This document shows positions 47,405-57,673 of a stretch of DNA of 64,000 nt, one piece after another. Every line of letters starts with the position of its first letter. Positions within the stretch are counted from its first letter, which is position 1. The stretch is taken from positions 2,279,501 to 2,343,500 of the forward strand of contig JAYKYS010000001.1 of the NCBI GenBank assembly GCA_036924285.1, read 5' to 3'. Source of the stretch: Asterella californica. Its lineage: Eukaryota > Streptophyta > Marchantiopsida > Marchantiales > Aytoniaceae. The notes under the pieces are model-generated. The model was not told where the DNA came from. It did not search any database and saw only the letters and a list, made by a program, of their open reading frames with translations. Made by a program: the position numbers and the translations under genes.

Positions 47405-47621
47405 TGGAGATGGTAATCCAGATGGTGGAGAAGGTGACAATGAGGATGCGACTCATGCATACGTTCGGTGAGGAGATAGCGCAGGCGATTATGGTGGAAC
47501 CCTTTCCTTTCTTGCTACCGATGGTTGATTATGCTCGCATGGAGTTAGTAATGTTCATCCTATATTAGAAAACGAAGAAAGGTATCGTGTTGAGGAGAGG
47601 AGAAGACATCAAGAATATAAG

Positions 47622-50054
47622 ATGGGGAAGCTTCCGGTTTTCTATGGAAAGGATGGTGAGGATGTAGAAACCTTTGTGCGAGATTTCAAGCGAGCATGCA
47701 TAGGAAACCATGAGAGGAAGAAGGAAGAGTGGGCATCACTATTGCCTGATTTCCTAGAGGATACCGCATTGACTTGGTATGAGGAATACAGAAGGAACAA
47801 GACTGAGATGGATACATGGGAAAGCTTGACGGAGGCTCTAATTGAGAACTTTCTGCCAGATGAGAGCTATGAGAAGCTCATGACCGAGGTGACCTTCTTG
47901 AAGCAAGGAGATGCTGAGAAGGTGAGGGTTTACGCAGAAAGGACCGAGAAGTTGGAGGCTCGTTTCAATACTATATTGAAGAAGAGCGGTGATAATGTGG
48001 AGGTTACAATGGTGGGAATTGTGGCCATGCTTATCAAGAACTTTGTGGCAGGTCTGAAGCCTCAAATCAGAACTCAGGTGAAGTACGAGAAGCCCACCAC
48101 TAAGGCGAAGGCGATTGAAATTGCGGTTCGAATGGAAGAGAGTTTGGAAGATGATGACGTTCTTCTAGGAGAAGCAAAGGCAGCAAGTGTTGCAGGGATT
48201 ACACTCGGTGGTAGGGCTGCTCAAAGAATCCCGACGCCTGCTGTGGTTAACACACCTGCTGTGGTTGCTGTCAACCCTCCGACGCCTAATCTTCAAGATG
48301 AACTAAGACAAATAACAGAAACGTTGGCGGATCTGAAGATCAATGTAGTGCAGTTGAAAGAGCGGAGGAACCAAGGAGGAGGAGGAGGCCAACGAGGTTA
48401 TGGAGGAAATTTCAATCGAGGGTCTAAAAATGAATTCGGTGGTATCTCGTGCTACGGATGTGGTGGTCCTCATTTTCAAAGGAATTGTCCACACTCCATC
48501 CAAAATGGAGGACGGAACAATGAAGGTGCAAGAGGAAATCTGGGAGGAGGAGTTCCGCCACAAAACAAAGACAAAGGCGTTGCCACAATTGATGCGGTGA
48601 AGGTACCAAATGTCTACGAGAGAGGAGAATGTTCTTACTCTCAAGTGGAACTCTTAGCTCACGAGAGGAAGAGGATGAGGTTTTCAGAGGAACCTATGAT
48701 CATTGGGGATTTTCAAAGTAGGAGCACTCGTTCCAGCACTATGTCTTCTTCTCAGAAGGAGCCTAAGAAGAAGCTGGGAATGGAGGATTTCACCATTTCA
48801 GCTGCTCAACCTAGATATGACGTAGTGGAGGATGTTGGCACGCAAAAAGTCAACATAACAGTGGGTCAATTAATCGCACTCAACCCAAGCTTGAGGAGAG
48901 AGCTTCGAGGCGGATTGAGCTCGAGAAGGACCAAGAAGAAGAAATCTAAGGGCAAGATCAACGTCTCGAGTGTGGGAGTTGGTGTAGTGGATGCTCAGGC
49001 CTCTGAGGTATGCACTAAAGCATCCAAGATCGAGGTTCGTTTGAATGGACACTTTGTACCTAATGTGTTGGTGGACGGAGGTTCTGCTGTGAATGCAATA
49101 TCTGAACGTTTGATGAAGCGGTTGGGGATGAAACCCACGAGATCGACGAGCATCATTGTTGGTATGGCAAACAAGCAAAGGGTGAGACCTCTCGGAATCC
49201 TAGAGAAAGTAGTGGTGTCGGTTATGGGGGTACAAACCTTGATGTCTTTTCAAATTCTGAAAGATTCCAGCTATGACTTGCTCCTTGGAAGACCTTGGTT
49301 GAGAGCCGTTCGTACAACTGATAGATGGCACAAAGGTTACTTAAGGATAAGACCTAGCGACCATCGAGTGAAGGTGCCTCTCTCAAGTGGTGGCTGTGTA
49401 ACTTCTGATTCTGATAGACCAACCAGAGACTATTGGGAGTCAGAAACCGAAGACAGTGGAAGTGTCTCCGGAGTAGATACAGATGGTTCTTCTGATGAGG
49501 AGACGTCAGAAGATGAAGAGTTTGATATGGATTGTATCACGCCTCATATTGGAGCTATTGATTTGCTCTCTCGTCCATCTGTTGAGAAGGACCCGGACAA
49601 AACAAAATTAAGTGGAGAGGAGCTAGAGCAAAGACTAGCAACCATCAAGTTTGGTCCCAAGGTGACTTCGGAAGAGAAGAGAAGATTCTTGGAGATATTC
49701 AGGAAGTACATCCACGTGTTTGCTTTCAGCTATAAAGATCTGAAGGAGGTGACATTGGAGACGCACCGGATCGACATGGAGGAGGACGCGAGACCTGTTC
49801 GACAAAAGCAACGGAGGATCAGCCCGCCAACAGCAGTGATCGTCAAAGAAGAGATTGATAAACTGAAGGAAGCTGGGTTCATTTATGAAGTGGAGAATTC
49901 AGAATGGGTATCACTCATCATGATCGTGAAGAAGAAGAACGGTAAGCTTCGCGTATGTGTGGATTACAAGAAATTGAATGCGGTCACGAAGAAGGATTAC
50001 TACCCGTTGCCATTCATCGATGAGATCTTGGAAGAAGTCGCAGGTCATGAATAG
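47622..50054 (+). CDS. element 3 gag-protease-reverse transcriptase (N-terminal part)
   Basis: 810 codons. Residues about 1-120 are the gypsy capsid domain (LPVFYGKDGEDVETFVRDF, TALTWYEEYRRNK, FLPDESYEKLM). A Gly-rich linker leads to a CCHC-like knuckle with short spacing, CYGCGGPHFQRNC (about residue 275). Protease has DGGSAVNAISERL (about 485) in place of the usual D-S/T-G, and DLLLGRPWL. Reverse transcriptase starts near 720 with VKKKNGKLRVCVDYKKLN and YYPLPFIDEIL. A TAG at 50052-50054 interrupts the domain; the same frame continues at once with the next segment. Confidence 0.9.
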   Translation: MGKLPVFYGKDGEDVETFVRDFKRACIGNHERKKEEWASLLPDFLEDTALTWYEEYRRNKTEMDTWESLTEALIENFLPDESYEKLMTEVTFLKQGDAEKVRVYAERTEKLEARFNTILKKSGDNVEVTMVGIVAMLIKNFVAGLKPQIRTQVKYEKPTTKAKAIEIAVRMEESLEDDDVLLGEAKAASVAGITLGGRAAQRIPTPAVVNTPAVVAVNPPTPNLQDELRQITETLADLKINVVQLKERRNQGGGGGQRGYGGNFNRGSKNEFGGISCYGCGGPHFQRNCPHSIQNGGRNNEGARGNLGGGVPPQNKDKGVATIDAVKVPNVYERGECSYSQVELLAHERKRMRFSEEPMIIGDFQSRSTRSSTMSSSQKEPKKKLGMEDFTISAAQPRYDVVEDVGTQKVNITVGQLIALNPSLRRELRGGLSSRRTKKKKSKGKINVSSVGVGVVDAQASEVCTKASKIEVRLNGHFVPNVLVDGGSAVNAISERLMKRLGMKPTRSTSIIVGMANKQRVRPLGILEKVVVSVMGVQTLMSFQILKDSSYDLLLGRPWLRAVRTTDRWHKGYLRIRPSDHRVKVPLSSGGCVTSDSDRPTRDYWESETEDSGSVSGVDTDGSSDEETSEDEEFDMDCITPHIGAIDLLSRPSVEKDPDKTKLSGEELEQRLATIKFGPKVTSEEKRRFLEIFRKYIHVFAFSYKDLKEVTLETHRIDMEEDARPVRQKQRRISPPTAVIVKEEIDKLKEAGFIYEVENSEWVSLIMIVKKKNGKLRVCVDYKKLNAVTKKDYYPLPFIDEILEEVAGHE

Positions 50055-51293
50055 TACAGTTTTGGAGACGGTTATAGTGGATATAACCAGATCCATATAG
50101 TACCTGAGCATCAACATCTAACGACTTTCACTACTCCGTGGGGTACATTTGCGTTTCGCGTGATGCCGTTCGGATTATGTAATGCCCCAGCTACTTTTCA
50201 ACGGTTCATGAACAAAGTGTTCGAACCGTTTCTTGGGAAGTTTGTTAGGGACTTCATTGATGACTTTTGTGTGTATGGGCGGAAGGAGGATCACTTTGAT
50301 CATCTGATCAAAGTCTTAGAGCGACTGGAGCAAGCTAATGCATCCCTGAATCCAGAAAAGTGCATTTTTGGATGCGAGGAGGGTTTGCTGTTGGGGCACA
50401 TCGTCTCCAAAAATGAAATTGAAGTGGATCCAGACAAGGTGAAGAAGATAGTCGAACTACCATTCCCTACTAGCTTGACCAAGTTGAGACAATTTCTTGG
50501 GATGGTGGGATATTATCGTAGATTCATCTCATCTTTTTCCAATAAAGCTCAATCGTTGACCAACTACATGAAGAAGGGTGTAGTCTTCGAGCTGATACTT
50601 CAGGATCAGAAGGCTAAGGAGGCGTTTGAAGAGTTGAAGAAGGCATTGGTGATAGCCCCAATCCTCGCCAAACCTAACTGGAGTAAGTCATTCATCGTTT
50701 ATACTGATGCATCCAATGTTACGATTGGACGTACCTTGAGTCAGTTAGATGAGAATGGACACGACCATCCAATAGCTTATGCTAGTAGACAGATGGTGCA
50801 GGCTGAAAAGAACTATTCTGTGACAGAAAGAGAAGGGTTGGTCGTAATCTTTGCTTTGAAGAAGTTTCGGCACTATTTGTTAGGAGGAAAATTTTCTATA
50901 GTGACTGATCACAAAGCTTTGAAGTACATCTTCAATAAGTCCAACGCGGAGGGAAGGATAGCTCGATGGAAGATCCTCATGGCAGAATATGATTACGTCA
51001 TTGAGGATAGACCAGGGAGGAAGCATGCCAACGCAGATTTGTTGTCTATAGCTTACGATGAATTGAGGGAAGAACCATTAGATGATACTTTTCCGGATGA
51101 AGACTTGATGACCATCACGTTGAGCAGCGAGGTGCCGGAAGAGTACAAGGAGGTGTGGAATTTCCTTTCTGATGGATCATTTCCTGAAGGTATGCGAGCG
51201 AGAGAGAAGAATGCTCTAATGAGAAGGTGTAAGCCATACACCATTGTTGAAGGAGTTCTTTTTCATCAAGGTGCTGATGGACTGCTACGATGA
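50055..51293 (+). CDS. element 3 reverse transcriptase (C-terminal part) and RNase H
   Basis: Continues the frame of the preceding segment after its TAG. FGDGYSGYNQIHIV replaces the usual catalytic D context (a Leu-to-Gly change beside Asp). MPFGLCNAPATFQRFM and the polymerase motif FIDDFCVYG follow, then RNase H with VYTDASNVTIG, TEREGLVVIFALKKF, VTDHKALKYIF and KHANADLLS. A TGA at 51291-51293 ends the ORF, and the same frame resumes in integrase. The stops suggest decay rather than programmed readthrough. Confidence 0.9.
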   Translation, partial: YSFGDGYSGYNQIHIVPEHQHLTTFTTPWGTFAFRVMPFGLCNAPATFQRFMNKVFEPFLGKFVRDFIDDFCVYGRKEDHFDHLIKVLERLEQANASLNPEKCIFGCEEGLLLGHIVSKNEIEVDPDKVKKIVELPFPTSLTKLRQFLGMVGYYRRFISSFSNKAQSLTNYMKKGVVFELILQDQKAKEAFEELKKALVIAPILAKPNWSKSFIVYTDASNVTIGRTLSQLDENGHDHPIAYASRQMVQAEKNYSVTEREGLVVIFALKKFRHYLLGGKFSIVTDHKALKYIFNKSNAEGRIARWKILMAEYDYVIEDRPGRKHANADLLSIAYDELREEPLDDTFPDEDLMTITLSSEVPEEYKEVWNFLSDGSFPEGMRAREKNALMRRCKPYTIVEGVLFHQGADGLLR

Positions 51294-51296
51294 GCT

Positions 51297-52435
51297 GTGG
51301 GCAAGGAGGAAGCTGCAAGGTTGATGCTGGAGTTCCACGATGGACCTGTATGTGGTGGTCACTTTGCTGGTAAGGTGACGGCTTTCAAAATCTTAGACGC
51401 TGGATATCATTGGAAGGGTATTTTCAAGGACTGTTTGGAGTATTGCAGAACTTGCGATGTGTGCCAAGCCTTTACCAAGAAGTCTACTAGCACTCCTCCC
51501 ATGAGATCAGTTCCTGTGCTAGGTCCGTTTGAGAAGTGGGGAATTGATCATGTCGGTCCTTTAAACAAAACACCTCGTGACAACAGATATATCGTGATTG
51601 CAACCGATTATTTGACCAAGTGGGTGGAAGCCAGACCACTTAAAGCCACAAGTGAGGAAGAGGTTGGCCGTTTCTTATGGGAACGGATCATTACTAGGTT
51701 TGGATGCCCTCTTGAGATGGTTTCTGATAGGGGTGGTGGATTTGTGGGAAGCATCACAACCGCTATGTTGGAACATTTCTCCATCAAGCCGCGAGTGACA
51801 ACTTCTTACAAACCAAACGCTAACGGGTTAGCTGAGAAGACCAATCATACCTTGTGTGCGATGCTGGCCAAGGATGCTGATATGGAGGACGCGAAGCACA
51901 ACTGGGATAAGAGGTTACATGCAATCTTGTGGGAGTATAAGACTACTACGAAGCTTCGACGGGATACACTCCTTTTCATCTTGTTTACGGTGTGGAATCG
52001 AAGTTGCCCATACAGTTTGATTTACCTACCTTTCAAACTATCCACAAGAGGTCGATTGGAGCTGCAGCTGAGAAGTCTAGAAGGGAGCAACTATTGGAGT
52101 TGGAGGAAGCACGAGTGGTGGCAATGATTCAGATGGAGAAGGCGCAAGAACGTCAGAAGAAATATTACGACAAGCGTCTCGATAAGAGAGAAGTGAAGCC
52201 GTTCAAGGAAGGAGATATGGTAATGCTTTTTGATGCCATTAGGTATAAGAGAGCTAGGAAGAAGTTCCTTCCACGTTACTTTGGTCCTTTCATTGTCGAG
52301 AAGGTATGGGGTAATTTTACATACGACTTGAAAGAGCTAGGAGGACGGAGGTTTGACCGGGTGAATCATGACAAGCTCAAGCTCTTCCATCAAAGGAAAG
52401 TCACCGTTCACTCCGAGGACGGAGTGAAAACTTAG
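51297..52435 (+). CDS. element 3 integrase, split by a frameshift
   Basis: Zinc-binding region CRTCDVCQAFTKK, then catalytic core residues in WGIDHVGPL, MVSDRGGGF and NGLAEKTNH (D, D, E). Near 51955-51975 the frame shifts; the C-terminal part continues in another frame at 51992-52435 (KYYDKRLDKREVKPF, YFGPFIVEKVWG, FDRVNHDKLKLFH) to a TAG. No chromodomain follows. The end is 12 bp before the 3' LTR. Confidence 0.88.
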
Positions 52436-52438
52436 TCC

Positions 52439-52447
52439 GGGGGTAAA
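52439..52447 (+). other. element 3 polypurine tract
   Basis: ggggg plus taaa directly before the 3' LTR, the expected plus-strand priming site; short and interrupted by one T. Confidence 0.5.
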
Positions 52448-53230
52448 TGTAACACCAGGGGTTGCATATTAGTAAATATGTGATAAGTTATAACTATGTA
52501 TGGTGAGTCTTCTAAATAAGTCCCAAGGCTAGACCATACTCTAAGTTAGTGACAGATAACTAAGAGTAGTCACAGTTAGAGTTGGAGGTATTTGAGGGCA
52601 GAATATTAGAATATTCTAAAGTGCGAGAACTACTATTTTGTTTGGTTGTGCATAAAATGACAAAGATGTGAATAATACACTCTTGTCTTATGCGTGACTG
52701 ATTTTTATTGGTTGTAGAGACTTAAGGGTCAAACAATCAAGAGGGTTGTTGACCTTTTTGGCTCAATTATGTGTTAGTATTTTGTCTTATAAGGAGCAAT
52801 CCGAGATTCTTTTCAAAGATTCCTTTATACTTCTAGAAGGATCCTAATTATTAGAGTAGAGTCAAAGGAGGAGAAATCTACTCTTGACTTAGGACTTTTA
52901 CCTTTGACTTGGTCTCGGTAAATTGCAGTAAATCAGATTTACAAGTAGTTACCATGGTAAATCTGCAGTAGTATAAATAGAGGGATTGTGGAGTGACCTC
53001 TCATCCTCCCTTTGCTTTGTATTTGGAAGCCGTTAGGCCATATCTATAAAGGGTGTGTTTTTCATCTCTGCGTCTTCATGAGAGTTCTCGTTCCCAGTGA
53101 GAAAGAGATATGAGAATGTCGAGAGTTGGATTTAGCAGAGGCCTCCTAGTTCTATGATGCGCCTCACCAAAGGCCATCAGAGGTTTACCCTGGGTGAGAG
53201 ACAAGACCGGTAGCACGCTTGAAGGTCACA
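52448..53230 (+). repeat. element 3 3' LTR
   Basis: 783 bp, same length as the 5' LTR; TATA box at 52972-52979. Differences seen include aag/agg at the 11th base, catag/catat, gtgtg/gtgcg, ggttg/gattg and gatagg/gacaag. Confidence 0.95.
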
Positions 53231-55095
53231 GATCCTCCTTCTTCATGTACAGGTCAGCTCTCATTGATCCTCCTGTCTGAAGGGCATAGCAACGCTTTCT
53301 TCACGCCATGTGACCGCTCTCCCGTGCTAAGGCAAACACGACGTCTTTGATGACATCGTGGGTAGCTATCCGCTCTCCACCATGAGGACATCAAGCAAGG
53401 TGGCGATCCGAGGTGTCGAGCGAGACACCTCATCCGTAGATGGATAGTGCCGAAGCAACATGTTGGACCAAGCCTAGACAGAACCTCATCGCTGTAGAGA
53501 AGATAGTCAGTGCGAGTCGGAACGCTCTAATGCAAAGTCGAGCTATGAGTCAAGAGCGGAGTCGAGCGCTAGTATCCCGTGAGATGGAAGGATCCACTAA
53601 GAGCGCATGGAGAACCTACTGGAAGTGGTGTCTCGTCAGAGAAGACTGTAGTCCGTGAAATCCATCGGTAGCTAAGATATGGAATCGATGGTGTGCCTCA
53701 CGTGCCTCAAGAGTCAAACTATCTCTTGTCTCATGGAGACACATTTGTAGTGGATAAGAACCATCCTCCACCTCTGTCACATAGCTCTCTAGAATAAGTC
53801 TATCTCGCACGAGAAAACGACAACAGAGCCAAGGTGCTAAGAGGACCCAACTATCCCAAAAGACTGCCGGAGCAGTCTCCTCCATGGATAATAAGCCCAC
53901 CCCGCCACATGATATCGGCAAAGATGTCTATTTACGTGCGAGAGGTCATGCCACACAGTCAAAGGTCTTCGGTCCTATGATGTCGTCAAACATCCTCATG
54001 ATCTTCCTATCAAACTCTCTAAGGCACGAGATGAAGATAAGAGATGGAGGTACTGTGCGGAGTAAGTAACTAAGACGCCGTGCAATGGAAGCGGAAAGAA
54101 TACCAAAGGCAACTTGTGGATCCTCTAACATAGAGAGATTCTCGATATGCAAAACGTCCTCCGCAAGGACAACATCTAAGAATCGAGAGACAAAGTGCTC
54201 TGTACCCACAAGTACTCCGAGGATGCATAAACCATCTGTAAGGTAACAAATCTCTCCGGGAGCTGTAGGTCTGACGGTATATCTATGAGAGATCTAAAAA
54301 GAAAGAAAAGAAAAGAAAAACACTGAACCCTAATATGTAGAGATAAAGAAAATAAATACACTAAATGTGACAAGAAATCTCTCTAAAGTCTCTCAAATAT
54401 CTTAAAGAGAACACTCTATAACCTTAAATTCTCAGAAAATCCAAAACTATTTAATACTCACTCATCTCTCCACAAAATGTGTCAATTCTAAAGCTTGAGG
54501 GTATGGTCTGTGCAAGTTCATGCTCCATACATTCCCTAAGATGTAGTTGTGCAGAATGCTGTTCAAGCATATTTACCTCATTCTGCCCTCTTATTCTTAT
54601 AAAAACATTGTCAGGATTGGAAGCAAATATTCGTTATTCTAATGATAACATTATTTTTAAAGAATAAAATGACTCAATAAAAAAAATATTTATTTAAAAC
54701 ATGACTTGAGTCCTCAGTAGAGATTTGTTTGTTAGAATATATCACTATTTAATATAAATAGCAAAATATTAACTTTAAAATAATCGCTATTTGAGCCGGA
54801 TGACAGAAAACTTTCATGTCCGATTCTTAGAGGGGAATAACCTATCCCAATCTCTTTCTTGCTAGACCTATAACTAAAAAATCCACTTTATTAAAATGAC
54901 AAGGTTTATTTAAATTATTTGAATTACACTTGGTTTCATGTATTAGATGTTCTTATTATTGATACTGAAATATTTTTGTTGAGAACTAATCAGATGTGCT
55001 CCTGATGCACTTTCGATACTATTCAATAGTTTACAAACTCTTCTAAACTTTTAGAATAATAATTATATTATTATGTATCACTAATCTCTCTATAT
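53231..55095. other. region right of element 3
   Basis: 53264-53231 (minus) is the 5' part of the ORF split by element 3. Minus-strand ORFs at 54209-53946 (FVSRFLDVVLAEDVLHIENL) and 53921-53616 (LLAPWLCCRFLVRDRLILES) look coding-like and may belong to the same decayed unit, but no family is recognisable. From about 54290 the DNA is AT-rich with nothing evident. Confidence 0.35.
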
Positions 55096-55159
55096 TAATG
55101 AAATATTATCGTGCTACGAGAATGCACTAATGAAATATTATCGTGTTACGGGAGTGCAC
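55096..55159. repeat. 32-bp tandem duplication
   Basis: taatgaaatattatcgtgct... at 55096-55127 is repeated at 55128-55159 with three differences. Confidence 0.85.
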
Positions 55160-55207
55160 TTCAAATCTCGTTAGTCCGTCCCGAACACCCGACGTCTGAA
55201 GTCTAAA

Positions 55208-55345
55208 CCAGTCCAGTTATCAATGTGATAACTTCTGGCTTTGTATTTAAATATTCCACTCTAAATATAATACATGAATAATATATTATATTTAGAGTAG
55301 TACATTACTCATGGATAAGTTGTCACGTCAGTTTGGACCCCTCGG
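55208..55345. mobile_element. ~140-bp foldback element (MITE-like)
   Basis: A perfect 15-bp core stem, actctaaatataata (55258-55272) with tattatatttagagt (55284-55298), has an 11-nt loop. Outer arms are weaker but matched: ccagttatcaatgtgataactt on the left against aagttgtcacgtcagtttgg on the right. No target duplication was found. Confidence 0.55.
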
Positions 55346-56261
55346 CTAGGTTGACCGAGTGCGAAGTGGCGCATCCCGGTAAGGCCGTTAGTGCCGTTAG
55401 GGCGAGTTGGGAGGAGAGTCCACTAGGGATAAACTTCGCAGGTAGGGCTTGGAGGCCTTAGTTCTTTGAGTTGAGCCTTCAAGCTCCAGGCTATGGTGGA
55501 TAGTCTAGTTGAGTGTAACCCGGATTCTCTTCGCGTTTAGAGTGGGTTTGGCTTGACCGTTTGTGAGTAGTCCTTGTTGTGGTGTTGGAGATGGTAATTT
55601 CTCTATACAGATTACTCAAAGAACTGAGTGCAGGTCGAGGCAGAGTTCAGTAAGAGCTCGCAGATCTGAAATCGGAAATCGTCCGCTGGTATCTTCGGGC
55701 GTTGCTGTTCGTGGTTGATTGTTTGGAGCTGTGATCGAGGTGTGTGGGCGCCGTGCTACATTGCTGGTCGCAGATCGATTTGCTGTTGTTGGGGCTGAGT
55801 GGAGATTTCTGTCATGCGGAAGCGCTGCAGAAATTTTGCGGAATGTTCTTGAAGTGTGTTGTTGGAGCCGGATTGCGTGTTTGGGCGTAGCAGCTGAAAT
55901 ACTTGTCAATGTCGGGCCGGAGTGGACTCTTTGGAAGCGCATTGGAGAGACGATTCTAGCGCACTAAGTTTCGTGGAGTTTGGCCAAGGATTGAAGAAGT
56001 TATGGCATGTCGAAGTTCGCTGCCGTGAAACCCGCAAGCACTAAAAGGCTAGTTACGTCAGATTTTGGCTGAATTTCGTGGGGAAACTCGAGTTTAGTAG
56101 TTGTTTTGTGTGTGTGTGCATCCGCGAAGTGTGTGTGGTGCATTTGCGAATCTGTTGTGGTGGTGTTCGGGTTGGATTTGGAGGTTCTTGCTGTTTTACG
56201 TCAGATTTTGGTCACCCGTGTGCACCCGCAAGCTGTTTTCGCTGTTTTGGAGGCTGTTTTG

Positions 56262-56536
56262 GTGCAATCTTCTGCAATTCGAGCCTCTTCTGGTGTGTGT
56301 GTACCTGTTCTACTCTACTTCAAGCGGAGCGGAGCGGAGAGTGAGCGGGAGTGTCGAGGTGTGGAGTGCGTGTTAGGAGGCGTTTTGGTGCAATCTTCTG
56401 CAATTCGAGCCTCTTCTGGTGTGTGTGTACCTGTTGCAATTCGAGCCTCTTCTGGTGTGTGTGTACCTGTTCTACTCTACTTCAAGCGGAGCGGAGCGGG
56501 AGTGTCGAGGTGTGGAGTGCGTGTTAGGAGGCGTTT
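56262..56536 (+). repeat. tandem duplication in the leader
   Basis: A 126-bp unit starts at 56262 and again at 56388. Inside the second, the 35-bp block starting gcaattcgagcctcttctgg is repeated once more (starts 56274, 56400, 56436). The end of the block (ggagtgcgtgttaggaggcg) also appears twice. Confidence 0.85.
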
Positions 56537-56679
56537 AGAGGCTTCGAGGAGCAGAGGTGCGAGAGTGCGGAGGCGGAGCGGAGCTGAGCCTGAGCCTGAG
56601 CCCGAGCCCGCCGCAAGCCAGCTTGCTGGCGTGCGTGAGAGAGGTATCCAAGCTTCAGGTGTGTGAGAAGGGTAAAACC

Positions 56680-56785
56680 AGCTGGTCACCCATCCCAACA
56701 CTATTCATGGACCTGGACTCCTGACTCTGTAGTCTTAGCTTTGGCTTTACCACTAGACCAATAGCTCTTGGTGTCCTACAGGGAT
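56680..56785 (-). other. tRNA-like A box followed by 5S-like C box
   Basis: On the minus strand TGGTCTAGTGG (56760-56750) matches the RNA polymerase III A-box consensus. About 60 bp downstream, GGATGGGTGACC (56696-56685) matches the internal C box of plant 5S rRNA. No good B box (GGTTCGANTCC) or complete tRNA fold is visible, so it is neither a tRNA nor a 5S gene; it may be a SINE remnant or pol III-related LTR sequence. Confidence 0.35.
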
Positions 56786-57296
56786 GCGTGCAAGTACTTA
56801 TGGACTTGTATAAGGTAGTAGGAGACCTTCTCGCACGTCCCTAGAGGAGTGGTAAGGCGACCCCACAGTATTAGGGGGAAGCTATAGTTGTGGTAGTGTT
56901 TGTCTACACCGTAGAGGCGCGTATGGAGACAATTGGTGGCAGTTGTCTTGGGTGAGCTAGTAAAGCTACCACGTGGATGTTTTTGGAGCTACTAGAGGTG
57001 TGGACATCTAGTTAGTGACCTCCAGTGTCAGTTACGACTGTTGGTGATCATATATTGTGCATGTGGTCACCGACAAGGAGTCGTCAGTCCGGGTGGGGCT
57101 GGGTTTCTCTTTATGTGAATGTTTGAGTGTGGAGGGTTATCGTTTGGACTTCTTGTGGTTGGAACCCCTCCATACTCTGCTTCCTGTTTGTGCGCCGCGT
57201 TTGCGTGTGTTGGCGCTTGATTTCCGGAGTGAGTTCACTCCAGTGTGCTGTCGGTAGTGAGGCTGGAGTTGCGGACCAGTCAGACTACCTTTGTCT

Positions 57297-57339
57297 CTCT
57301 CACGGTGCGGTTGGAGTGACGACCAACAGACCGTGAGAG
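57297..57339 (+). other. leader hairpin of element 4
   Basis: ctctcacggt (57297-57306) pairs with accgtgagag (57330-57339); inside it gttgg (57310-57314) pairs with ccaac (57323-57327), leaving an 8-nt loop. It is about 335 bp upstream of the gag ATG, where retroelement RNAs carry packaging or dimerisation signals; that role is inferred. Confidence 0.65.
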
Positions 57340-57673
57340 GCTGCCTGTGGTGATGGCAGGTACAGGTTGCCCTTACCTTGACCGTCCTAGTAGGGGATAG
57401 GTGAGCTCAGTAAGAGCGGGATTAGGCAAGTGGTGGTTACGGTGGTGACGGAGATTGCAACATTCCGGTTGGGGAGTGTGTTAGCGGGATTCTCTCATCA
57501 CGGAGTTCTCGGGAGGTTCTGGTGGGGACTTCTCGGACAGTGGATATACACGGAGTGGGGTGAGGTACCGACTACCTACACCATTGCCGTAGGTTGTTCC
57601 AGAGGACGAGTCAGACGCCGACAGCGCGTTTTCTGGTGGTGAGTCTAGTGTCGCAACACCGTTGTTGTGGGAC

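Larger units (their letters stand above)
45535..53230 (+). mobile_element. element 3: young, nearly complete Ty3/gypsy element
   Basis: Two 783-bp LTRs with about seven differences bracket a tRNA-Glu primer-binding site, a small zinc-knuckle ORF, gag-pol and a polypurine tract. GATC flanks both sides (45531-45534, 53231-53234), a 4-bp target duplication at most certain. The low LTR divergence shows recent insertion. In-frame stops at 50052 and 51291 and one frameshift near 51960 make this copy defective. No chromodomain follows the integrase, so it is not of the chromovirus type of elements 1 and 2. Confidence 0.95.
55346..57592 (+). other. GC-rich leader region upstream of element 4 gag
   Basis: Probably the LTR and untranslated leader of element 4: it is GC-rich, carries a tandem duplication (56262-56536), tRNA/5S-like motifs (56680-56785) and a strong hairpin (57297-57339), and has no protein-like ORF. 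I could not find a primer-binding site or LTR edges, so the element's left boundary is open. The 186-codon ORF at 56106-56666 only translates the tandem duplication. Confidence 0.4.

Noticed and set aside
56106..56666. 186-codon ORF with repeated peptides
   Set aside because: The peptide repeats only reflect the DNA tandem duplication; three frames are open because the DNA is GC-rich and low in stops.
56680..56785. A functional tRNA or 5S rRNA gene
   Set aside because: No B box, no cloverleaf and only the C-box part of 5S is present; kept only as a motif observation.
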